A stretch of DNA of 64,000 bases from DATFLL01 sp035267785 (GTDB taxonomy: Bacteria; Pseudomonadota; Gammaproteobacteria; DATFLL01), in NCBI GenBank assembly GCA_035267785.1, contig DATFLL010000046.1, positions 14,863 through 78,862 on the forward strand. Reading direction: 5' to 3'. The first letter of the stretch is position 1. Each line of letters opens with the position of its first letter. Shown piece by piece: positions 23,178 to 30,116 of the stretch. The translations under genes and the position numbers were made by a program. Under the pieces are notes generated by a model. The model saw only the letters and a program-made list of their open reading frames with translations, was not told where the DNA came from and did not search any database.

Positions 23178-24094
23178 CGTTGCGCCTTTCTCGTTGAGAA
23201 TGTCATTACCATCAGCGCCACCGCGCCGATCACCAGAACCAGACCGACCGCGCGCCACACCAGGGCGGACGATGCACCGCCGTCTTGTTGGACGCCTCCT
23301 GCGACGGGATAGCCGGGTACCGCGCGCCAGGCCCGCCACCCGCCGATCAACACCTGCACGCGGCCCGCGTCGGCGGCGCGCAGTCGAGTGAACAAGGCGA
23401 TCGAGTCCATCGGCTCCCGGCCGTAAGCGACATAACGCTGACCGGCCTTCAGGGCTGTGCCGGCATCGCCCTGCGCGACCAGCGCGGCAAGGGGGCGGTT
23501 GATCGCGCCGGGGATATGGCCGCGTTCGAAGGCCTGCGCGGTCCGCCCGTCGACGGGCACGAGATCGCTTGCGCCGTCCAGCGTGTGGCGTAATTCACGG
23601 TGCAGCACGATCGACCGGTCGCGCATGGGCGCAGTGAATATCGGCTCGCGCACGATGCCGCGCCGACGCCCCGGACCCGTGCGGTAACGGCCCGTCGCCA
23701 GCGCCTGCGTGAGCGGCGTTGGCAGAATGTCGACGCGCCGCTGACCTGCCAGGTACAAAAGCCCGGCGACGAAGTCGCGTGCCTCGCCGCGGTCGCCCAC
23801 GACCACAACCCGCTCATGACCCGACAGGCCGGCCGTGCCCAATGCCCAGAGCAGGTCGGGCGGACTGGGCAGCTCGCCGTTGGGGCCGACAAGATCGGTC
23901 GCCGGCAGGCAGTGGGCACCGGCCAACGTGCGTTTGAGACAGTCCGTCAGGGGCCGGGCATCGACGATCACAGCGGCGGGCGTTGCGGCAAGCTCGGCGT
24001 CGAGCCCGCCCGGCTCGACGTAGGTCAGGTCGGCGGCGAGCGCGTGAGTACACCACAGCAGGGTACACGCGATGAGGGGGCGGGCCGTGCGCAT
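23168..24094 (-). CDS. Membrane-anchored rhodanese-like protein without catalytic cysteine
   Basis: The 308-residue protein has a signal peptide (ends THALAAD), two rhodanese folds (about 25-145 and 155-265) and a C-terminal membrane segment (residues 278-299, ALVWRAVGLVLVIGAVALMV). The place of the catalytic cysteine in the second domain is taken by tyrosine 224 (RYVAYGREP) and the first domain has VVVVGDRGE. It should therefore not carry a persulfide but may bind a partner, such as the active rhodanese or YeeE/YedE, on the periplasmic face. It lies between the 90-residue protein (gap 7 bp) and DsrE (overlap). Confidence 0.85.
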   Translation of the reverse strand: MRTARPLIACTLLWCTHALAADLTYVEPGGLDAELAATPAAVIVDARPLTDCLKRTLAGAHCLPATDLVGPNGELPSPPDLLWALGTAGLSGHERVVVVGDRGEARDFVAGLLYLAGQRRVDILPTPLTQALATGRYRTGPGRRRGIVREPIFTAPMRDRSIVLHRELRHTLDGASDLVPVDGRTAQAFERGHIPGAINRPLAALVAQGDAGTALKAGQRYVAYGREPMDSIALFTRLRAADAGRVQVLIGGWRAWRAVPGYPVAGGVQQDGGASSALVWRAVGLVLVIGAVALMVMTFSTRKAQRWT

Positions 24095-24101
24095 GCAACC
24101 C

Positions 24102-24374
24102 TCAGCAGCCGCCGAACTGCTCTTCCTGGCGCGGCGCGCCGGCGGCCCGCGGTGCGGGCGGATGGTCGATGTAGTAGCCGACGAGCTCGGTCACGGGCAC
24201 GACGCCGTAGTCCGGGCCCAGATCGATGTCGGGGATATTCTCCATGGGTTGCGGCGTGCGCGCCGCCGCCAGAGTCTCAGAGGAGACCGTGGCGTACGGA
24301 TAGAGCACCAGCGCCGCACCGAGGCTGAGCAGCAGACAGGCGGCGCAAAACAGGAGCATTTGTGCTTTGGTCAT
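24102..24374 (-). CDS. Single-pass membrane protein of the sulfur operon (90 aa)
   Basis: The first 30 residues form a membrane anchor (MLLFCAACLLLSLGAALVLYPYA); the remaining 60 are soluble and proline-rich, with TPQPMENIPDIDLGPDYG and a C-terminal cysteine in EEQFGGC. If the anchor orients by the positive-inside rule, the soluble part is periplasmic. No family is recognised. It is 11 bp after a 31-residue gene and 7 bp before the rhodanese-like gene. Confidence 0.7.
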   Translation of the reverse strand: MTKAQMLLFCAACLLLSLGAALVLYPYATVSSETLAAARTPQPMENIPDIDLGPDYGVVPVTELVGYYIDHPPAPRAAGAPRQEEQFGGC

Positions 24375-24385
24375 GGCAATACGTC

Positions 24386-24481
24386 CTAGAACGGATCTTT
24401 GGTGAAGCTGACGTACATGACGTAGAACGCCACGACGCCCATGGCGATCTGCAAGGTCGATTCAAAATCCAGTCCGAACAT
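24386..24481 (-). CDS. Tiny single-pass membrane protein of the sulfur operon (31 aa)
   Basis: The ATG overlaps the TGA stop of the preceding gene in the form TGATG, so it is almost certainly translated by coupling. The product has one membrane segment (TLQIAMGVVAFYVMYVSF) with a short acidic lead and ends in TKDPF. It is too short for most annotation pipelines. Subunits of this size typically stabilise membrane complexes. Confidence 0.65.
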   Translation of the reverse strand: MFGLDFESTLQIAMGVVAFYVMYVSFTKDPF

Positions 24482-24693
24482 CAGTCTTGGCCCTTGTAGT
24501 GACGCACCAGCCGGTCCAGGTCGAGTGGCTTGCCCCCTTCCGGGTTGATCACCGGGGGCGAGAAGTACGGCACGCCGTTGCGTGTGGCGTGTAGATAGGC
24601 CGGTTGAGCCACGAGGATATAGATCAGCCCGGCAAATCCGACGAGTCCGACCAGCGTCGAATAGATCATCATTTGCACCTGCCCTTTGCTCAC
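24481..24693 (-). CDS. Small membrane protein of the sulfur operon (70 aa)
   Basis: The 70-residue product has one membrane segment (residues 9-30, MIYSTLVGLVGFAGLIYILVA) and a soluble C-terminal domain with GVPYFSPPVINPEGGKPLDL and the basic end VRHYKGQD. No family is recognised. It is 9 bp below the TusA gene and coupled to the 31-residue gene by TGATG. With the 31- and 90-residue proteins it gives three successive small membrane proteins, which probably form part of one complex. Confidence 0.7.
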   Translation of the reverse strand: MSKGQVQMMIYSTLVGLVGFAGLIYILVAQPAYLHATRNGVPYFSPPVINPEGGKPLDLDRLVRHYKGQD

Positions 24694-24702
24694 GGCGCCT
24701 CC

Positions 24703-25008
24703 TCAGTTCTTCTGCACGATCACGCGCCAGTAGCGGTCGGTCTTGACGGTACCGAGGTGCGTGCCTTGCAGCTCGGGCATCATGGGCGGTATCGCCTCCA
24801 TGGAGGTCGGGTTATCGATCCTGACCTCGAGCACCTCGCCGCTGACCATCTTCGACATAGCCTTCTTGGTCATCAGCTGCGGGCGCGGACACGAATCGCC
24901 CAGGCAATCGACGAGTTGGGTAGGGGTCACGCTGGTACCGTTGTCGAGGGTGACAGCCTCTCCGGCCGGTGAGGAAGCGTTGTCTTTTTTGCCACCGAAT
25001 AATCCCAT
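24703..25008 (-). CDS. TusA-family sulfur carrier protein
   Basis: The 101-residue protein has the TusA/SirA fold with the active motif CPRP at 40-43 (LGDSCPRPQLMTKKAM). A second cysteine stands at residue 35, and the N-terminal 25 residues are an extra flexible lead (MGLFGGKKDN). TusA proteins hold sulfane sulfur on the first cysteine of CPxP and pass it to DsrE or other acceptors. The gene directly follows the YeeE/YedE pair; in other bacteria this pairing delivers imported thiosulfate sulfur to TusA. Confidence 0.92.
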   Translation of the reverse strand: MGLFGGKKDNASSPAGEAVTLDNGTSVTPTQLVDCLGDSCPRPQLMTKKAMSKMVSGEVLEVRIDNPTSMEAIPPMMPELQGTHLGTVKTDRYWRVIVQKN

Positions 25009-25049
25009 GATTCCTTCTCCTGCTTACGACGGTTGTTGGGAAAACTGCT

Positions 25050-25736
25050 CTAGCTGGAACGCTGCGCGGTGGCGCCGATCGGCGCCGCGCCCTGCGGTGC
25101 CGCGGAGGCGGCAACCGCCGTTGCGGCCGCGGTAGCGCTCGCCTGCTCGCGTTCGCGCGCCATGCGGGCCTCCTTGCGCAGGATGGCCCGATAAATGGCA
25201 AACAGCACCGCAAACTGGACCAGCCCGAAGACGATGGCCGGAATGCCGGTCTTGGCCTGCAGCGTGGCGGCGTTGGCATAACCGAACTGCAGGGCCGCCA
25301 GATGCGGTTGGTGATCCATGGTGGTCGGTGCCGGCGGCCAGTACATAAACGACCACACCAGCGAGAACAGGAACATTCCGACAAAGGTGAACAACAGCGC
25401 CCAAATGGCACCGACGTTGCCCTCGCCGGCCTTGACCCAGGTCGAGACGGTGCAGGCGCCGGCCAGGACCATGCCGATGCCGAACAGGAACAGACCCAGA
25501 ACCTGGTTGATGCCGACGTCGAAGTGCATCGTGTGGCCCTCACCGACGGTGATAAACGCGGTGAAGCCGATGGTGAGGATCATCATGCAGACCAACAGGG
25601 CCTTGGTGTTGCGGTAGGTTTTGAACAGCATCGCGTCGCGAAGGGCCGCGGTGTTGCAAAAGCGCGAACGCTGCACCAGCACACCGACGACCGAACCGAA
25701 GATGAACGCGGCAAGGCATTGACCGATAGCCGACAT
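25050..25736 (-). CDS. YeeE/YedE-family sulfur transporter subunit (C-terminal-type half)
   Basis: The 228-residue membrane protein has about five segments and conserved cysteines of the YeeE/YedE family: cysteine 27 in QRSRFCNTAALRDAML and cysteine 95 in LAGACTVSTW. In the structurally known YeeE such cysteines line the path along which thiosulfate is passed. The C-terminal 40 residues are alanine-rich and soluble. It follows the other half with a one-base gap, so a full-length two-half transporter is encoded by two genes here. Confidence 0.9.
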   Translation of the reverse strand: MSAIGQCLAAFIFGSVVGVLVQRSRFCNTAALRDAMLFKTYRNTKALLVCMMILTIGFTAFITVGEGHTMHFDVGINQVLGLFLFGIGMVLAGACTVSTWVKAGEGNVGAIWALLFTFVGMFLFSLVWSFMYWPPAPTTMDHQPHLAALQFGYANAATLQAKTGIPAIVFGLVQFAVLFAIYRAILRKEARMAREREQASATAAATAVAASAAPQGAAPIGATAQRSS

Positions 25737-25737
25737 C

Positions 25738-26229
25738 TCAACCCTCCAGGACTTTTTTGTAGATGAGCGAACCGACCCAGGCGCCGGCGATGATGCCGCT
25801 GATGGCGAGGTAACCGCCGAGATTCATCTCGGGGGTCAGCCCGAAAAACGTGCTTACATTGCACACGAAGGCCAGGCGGATACCGATGCCCATGAGCAGC
25901 CCGCCGATGGTAATCATCACCCACTCGGAGAGGTGGCGCGGGATGCGCCAGTAGAATTCCTTACTGAGCACAGCGGCGACGATGGAGCCGAACAGCATGC
26001 CGAGGCTGATGTAGATCTTCCAGTACGTGGGATCGGGCTTGAATACGACATCCCAGAACGGGATGCGGTGGAGCTGGTCGCCCATAACGCCCTTGGCGAT
26101 CAGGCCGGTCATCATGGTTTCGCCGCCGCCCACGGTCCAGGCGCCGACCACCAGAAACAGGAACACATCCAACAGCGCGATGATCGTCAGCGCGATAATT
26201 GGATCCAGGGTCTTCTTGAACAACTCCAT
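25738..26229 (-). CDS. YeeE/YedE-family sulfur transporter subunit, first gene of the sulfur operon
   Basis: The 163-residue protein has four membrane segments. GGLLMGIGIRLAFVCNVSTFFG near residue 110-132 is the YeeE/YedE signature with its conserved cysteine. A short periplasmic stretch between the first two segments (IPFWDVVFKPDPTYW) is not found in the second half-protein. The start at 26229 follows GGAGGG. This is the first gene after the sigma-54 promoter and is followed at one base by the second half. Confidence 0.9.
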   Translation of the reverse strand: MELFKKTLDPIIALTIIALLDVFLFLVVGAWTVGGGETMMTGLIAKGVMGDQLHRIPFWDVVFKPDPTYWKIYISLGMLFGSIVAAVLSKEFYWRIPRHLSEWVMITIGGLLMGIGIRLAFVCNVSTFFGLTPEMNLGGYLAISGIIAGAWVGSLIYKKVLEG

Positions 26230-26278
26230 CCAGTGCCCTCCACCATGAGCGTTTGGTATTGGTTTGGGCAAAAGAAAG

Positions 26279-26294
26279 AGCAATTGCGATGCCA
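26279..26294 (-). promoter_or_regulatory. Sigma-54 promoter of the sulfur operon
   Basis: On the minus strand TGGCAT-N5-TTGCT matches the sigma-54 consensus TGGCAC-N5-TTGCW, with the invariant GG at -24 and GC at -12. The start would be near 26269, 40 nt before the first start codon. Just upstream is the dyad ACGCG-ATTTA-CGCGT (26297-26311), and the gene for a sigma-54 activator ends 100 bp away on the same strand. Confidence 0.8.
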
Positions 26295-26394
26295 AAACGC
26301 GATTTACGCGTCTTTTCCGCGACTTAGACCGGATTGTTCAGGAAGGGTGAAGGACCGGGTGTACGATTCTGAAACAGCGCTGGCCTATTTTGAA

Positions 26395-27732
26395 TCAGGC
26401 ATGTTGTTCCAATTTGCGCCGCAGGGTGGAGCGGCTGATGCCGAGTACGCGGGCCGCGGCCGCCTGGTTGTTGTCGCAGGCGGCCAGGACGCGGCGGATA
26501 TGCTGGGCCTCGATCTCCTCGAGCGTCGCCTCGGTCGTCTCACCGGCCGGCGCGGCGGGCGGCGGAGTGGCGGCATTGATGGCGATCTCCGGCGCATCGA
26601 GCACAGGGCCGGGATAGAGCGCAAAGCTGCGCTCCAGGACGTTTTCGAGCTGACGGACGTTGCCCGGCCAATCGTACATGATCAGCTTGCGCCGTGCGGT
26701 GGGTGTGAGATCGAGGTCGCCCCGGCCCGTGCGAGAGCGCAGCTGCGCCAGGAAGCGGTCGATGAGCGGGGCGATGTCGTCCCGGCGCTCGCGCAGCGGC
26801 GGCAGGTACAGCGGCAGGACGTTGAGTCGAAACAGCAGGTCGCTGCGGAACTCGCCCGACTCGGCCATCGCATCGAGGTCGCGGTTGGTCGCGGCGACCA
26901 CCCGCACGTCGACCTTGATGGGTGCACCGCCGCCCACGGGGCGCACCTCCGCCTCCTGCAGCACCCGCAGCAACTTGACCTGCAAACGGGGGCTGATGTC
27001 GCCGATCTCGTCCAGGAACAGAGTTCCGCCGTCGGCTTCGCGGAACAGTCCGGGCTTGTTGGCGGTCGCGCCGGTGAAGGCCCCCTTGATGTGCCCGAAG
27101 AGCTCGGAGTCGAGCAGGTCCTCGGGCAGGGTGCAGCAGTTGATCGCAACGAACGGCCCCCTGGCCCGGACGCTGGTCGCGTGGATGGTGCGCGCCACGA
27201 CCTCCTTGCCCACACCCGTCTCGCCGGTGATCAGTACCGGGATGTCCTGCTCGCGGATGCGCTCGATGACTTGCAGGATACGCTGCATGGGCTCGCTCTG
27301 CGCGACGACGTCGCGAAAGCGCTCGCGCCCGTCGAGTTGCTCGCGCAGGCGGTGGACTTCCTCGCGCAGGGATTTCTTCTCCAGGACCTTGTTCAACCGG
27401 ATCAACAGCTCGTCGGGGTTGATGGGTTTGGTCAGGTAGTCGTAGGCACCGAGCTTCATGGCCTGAACCGCGTTCTCGATGGAGCCGTAGGCGGTCATGA
27501 TGACGCTTTCGATTTCGCTGCCGCTCGTGCGCAGCCAGGACAGCAGGTCCAGACCGCTCTGCTCGCCCAGGCGAAGGTCGGTGAGCACCAGGTCGACGGA
27601 TTCGGCCTGCAGCATGGCGCGCGCCTGTTCCACATCGGCCGCCTCCACGGTGCGGTGGCCTTCGGACTTGAGGAGCATGCTCAGGGTCTTGCGAATCGAG
27701 AACTCGTCGTCGACGATCAGGATAGTGGCCAT
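26395..27732 (-). CDS. Sigma-54-dependent response regulator (NtrC type)
   Basis: The 445-residue protein has a receiver domain (acidic pair D8-D9, phosphoacceptor D52 in LVLTDLRLG, T80, K102), an AAA+ domain with Walker A GETGVGKE (170-177), the sigma-54 contact loop GAFTGA (217-222) and Walker B TLFLDEIGD (237-245), and a Fis-type helix-turn-helix at the end (NNQAAAARVLGISRSTLRRKL). It activates sigma-54 RNA polymerase on phosphorylation. The kinase gene ends 5 bp upstream. The sigma-54 promoter just downstream on the same strand is its obvious target. Confidence 0.96.
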   Translation of the reverse strand: MATILIVDDEFSIRKTLSMLLKSEGHRTVEAADVEQARAMLQAESVDLVLTDLRLGEQSGLDLLSWLRTSGSEIESVIMTAYGSIENAVQAMKLGAYDYLTKPINPDELLIRLNKVLEKKSLREEVHRLREQLDGRERFRDVVAQSEPMQRILQVIERIREQDIPVLITGETGVGKEVVARTIHATSVRARGPFVAINCCTLPEDLLDSELFGHIKGAFTGATANKPGLFREADGGTLFLDEIGDISPRLQVKLLRVLQEAEVRPVGGGAPIKVDVRVVAATNRDLDAMAESGEFRSDLLFRLNVLPLYLPPLRERRDDIAPLIDRFLAQLRSRTGRGDLDLTPTARRKLIMYDWPGNVRQLENVLERSFALYPGPVLDAPEIAINAATPPPAAPAGETTEATLEEIEAQHIRRVLAACDNNQAAAARVLGISRSTLRRKLEQHA

Positions 27733-27737
27733 TGTCG

Positions 27738-29201
27738 CTACGCGCTCTCCAACTCGAAGCTCACCTCGGTGCCCACATCCTTGTGGCTGACGATGGTGAG
27801 CTTGGTGCCGTGCTGCATCAAGATGCGCTGCACAATCGAAAGACCCAGCCCCGTTCCGTCCTTGCGTCCGGTAATGAACGGGCGGGTGACCTTGTCCAGC
27901 ATGTCGTCGGGGATACCGCGACCGGTGTCGGCAACGCGCACCGACAGTCGCTCGCCCCGGGGCTGCACCTCGACCGTCAGATTGCCGCCGTCCGGCATGG
28001 CCTGGATGCCGTTGAGGATGAGATTCATGAAGACCTGGCGCATCTGGTCGGAATCGATGCGCGCGCGGCACTCGTCGGCGTGAATGCGGGTCTGAATCTT
28101 CACGCTCTTGGGCAGCGCCGGGTCGTTGGACAGCAACAGGACCGTATCGCGCAGCAGGGGACAAAGATCGGTCTCGGCGAGCTTGGACTCGGGAATGCGC
28201 GAGAAGGTCAGAAAGTCGTTCAGAATGTTCTGCAGGCGATTGGACTCGGCGGTCATGATGCCGGCGAGCTCGCGGCGGTCGGCCTCGGGCACGTTATCGC
28301 GCGTCATCAACTGCACGGAATTGATAATCGCCGACAGGGGATTGCGAATCTCATGGGCAATGCTGGCCGAGAGTTCACCGACGCAGGCCAGGCGCTCGGC
28401 CTCGGTGCGCTTTTCGTGCTCCAGCCTGACCTGACGCGAGGTCCGCTGCAGTGAACCGACCATGGCATTGAAGGCGCGGGCCAGCAGACCGACCTCGTCC
28501 CGGCTTTGTATATTGACGCGCACGTCCAGATCGCCGTCGGTGATGCGCCGCACCGCGTTGGTCATGGCGTGCAGATTGCGGGTCGTTGCAAACGACAAGG
28601 CCCAGGCGGCCAGGCTGCCGACCACCAGGGCGATCAGGATGAACAACAGCCCCTCATCGCGGGTTGCCGCCAGTGCCTGGTGCAGGTTCTTGGTGGACAT
28701 GCCCACGAACACGGCGCCGACATCGCGGCCGGCGACCTGTATGTTCTCGCGCAGGTCCAACACGCCGTCGTTCGGCGCCAGGGGCATGGTCTCGCTCTTT
28801 TGGATCCGCGGCGTCACACGCCGGCCCACGCGCGAAGGGTCGGTGCTGGCGAGCACGTTGCCCTCGGCGTCGATGACCTCGGCATAGCTGACATCCGGCT
28901 GGCGCTGGGTGCGGTCGATGACCTCGGCCAGCGAGGCCAGATCTTCGGCGAGCAGCGCGTTGGTCGTGGCGACCGCCATCAGACTGGACAGGGCGTGACC
29001 CCGGTTTTGCAGCTCGGCGCGAATGCTGTCGGACTGCTCCGTCACCGCATCCCAAATGAATGCGCCCATCAGCACGGCGTGGACCAGGGCCACCGAGAGG
29101 ATCAGGCGAAAGCGCAGTGTGGCAAACCACGACAGGCGATTGGATTTGGCGGCGTCGGCCGCGATCATCCCGGCAGGGACGTCTTCGGCTATCGTATTCA
29201 T
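27738..29201 (-). CDS. Membrane sensor histidine kinase
   Basis: The 487-residue protein has two membrane segments (about 30-50 and 183-205) around a periplasmic domain of about 130 residues that looks like a dCache/single-Cache fold (VSYAEVIDAEGNVLAST). A HAMP domain (about 205-258), the phosphoacceptor histidine 283 in ASIAHEIRNPLSAI and a complete ATPase domain (LILNGIQAM, VRVADTGRGIPDD, GTGLGLSIV) follow. It overlaps the binding-protein gene by four bases (ATGA) and is 5 bp from the regulator gene, so the three form one operon. The kinase probably reads its ligand through the binding protein. Confidence 0.95.
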   Translation of the reverse strand: MNTIAEDVPAGMIAADAAKSNRLSWFATLRFRLILSVALVHAVLMGAFIWDAVTEQSDSIRAELQNRGHALSSLMAVATTNALLAEDLASLAEVIDRTQRQPDVSYAEVIDAEGNVLASTDPSRVGRRVTPRIQKSETMPLAPNDGVLDLRENIQVAGRDVGAVFVGMSTKNLHQALAATRDEGLLFILIALVVGSLAAWALSFATTRNLHAMTNAVRRITDGDLDVRVNIQSRDEVGLLARAFNAMVGSLQRTSRQVRLEHEKRTEAERLACVGELSASIAHEIRNPLSAIINSVQLMTRDNVPEADRRELAGIMTAESNRLQNILNDFLTFSRIPESKLAETDLCPLLRDTVLLLSNDPALPKSVKIQTRIHADECRARIDSDQMRQVFMNLILNGIQAMPDGGNLTVEVQPRGERLSVRVADTGRGIPDDMLDKVTRPFITGRKDGTGLGLSIVQRILMQHGTKLTIVSHKDVGTEVSFELESA

Positions 29202-30022
29202 TGGCGTACTCCGAGGTACTCGGCGTCGGTGGCCCGAACGAACCCGTCTTCGAATCCCAGCGCCTTCAGGATCGCGTGCCCGCGCTCGCCATGACCAAGG
29301 CGCAACAAGAGGTCGGTAATGCGCTTGACGTCCGGGCGCGGCAGCCCGGCCCGCACCGCGATGGGCATCTGCGGCTGAGGCGGCGTTTCGGCGACGATGC
29401 GCAGCTTTGCGCGAACATAGCCCGGCATGGACCGAAGCGACGGACGCCAGGTGCCGGTGATGTCGACCAGTCCCGAGTACAGCGCCATGAGGGCCGAGTC
29501 CTGCGAGCGGAAATAATGGATATGGAATTTCTTACTAACGTCGATGCCGAGGCTGCGCATGTATTGGCGGGTCATCACGGTCGCCGCGAAGGCGTTCGGA
29601 TCGGGAAAGCCGATACGCAATCCGTCGGGCAGGTGCTTGGGATCGAGCCTTTGAATCGGACCGTCCTTGCGCACGACCAGGATGCCAGTGAACGGCTCCT
29701 GGGCGACCTTGGCGATGGCGCGGTAACCGTATTTTCTTGCCTCGGTATACAACAGAGGATTGAGATAGATGATGTCGTACTCGCGCTTTTGTACGCGCTG
29801 CATGTAGGCGGCGAAGCTCGGGGCGGTGACAAACTGGACCGGGCGGCCGAGGGTCTTGGCGAGATCGTCCGCCAGAGGCATAAACATGGCCGCAAGCTTG
29901 GTCGGGCTCTGCAGCGGGAGAACGCCGAGGCGGTAGTAGTCGCGCGGTGCCTGAGCGAACGCCGCGGCGGCGAACAGCAAAAGGCACAGCGCAAGCGCTG
30001 CTTGCAGCGATCGTGGGCGCAT
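29198..30022 (-). CDS. PhnD-like periplasmic binding protein, likely sensor partner
   Basis: The 274-residue protein has a signal peptide (ends AAAAFAQA) and the PhnD/phosphonate-type binding fold: YYRLGVLPLQSPTKLAAMF, the REYDIIYLNPLLYTEA segment, and the second lobe with SQDSALMALYSGLVDITGTW. It has no transport genes beside it and overlaps a histidine kinase gene instead. The thiosulfate and tetrathionate sensors ThsS and TtrS have a fused domain of this same PhnD type, so this is probably a detached version. GAGGTAGG is its ribosome site. Confidence 0.9.
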   Translation of the reverse strand: MRPRSLQAALALCLLLFAAAAFAQAPRDYYRLGVLPLQSPTKLAAMFMPLADDLAKTLGRPVQFVTAPSFAAYMQRVQKREYDIIYLNPLLYTEARKYGYRAIAKVAQEPFTGILVVRKDGPIQRLDPKHLPDGLRIGFPDPNAFAATVMTRQYMRSLGIDVSKKFHIHYFRSQDSALMALYSGLVDITGTWRPSLRSMPGYVRAKLRIVAETPPQPQMPIAVRAGLPRPDVKRITDLLLRLGHGERGHAILKALGFEDGFVRATDAEYLGVRQ

Positions 30023-30116
30023 CAGACCTACCTCGGGCGCCAAGGGCCGGGTTGTCGGGACAATGGCTACAGTTACCACCGCCCGGCGGGGAGCGTCAAC
30101 CTGGCGGGCGAACGGG

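Noticed and set aside
25933..28083. Open plus-strand frame of 716 codons opposite the sulfur operon activator and kinase genes
   Set aside because: It is antisense to clearly conserved proteins (NtrC-type activator, kinase, YeeE), shows no domain, and its length comes from high GC at third positions of the real genes.
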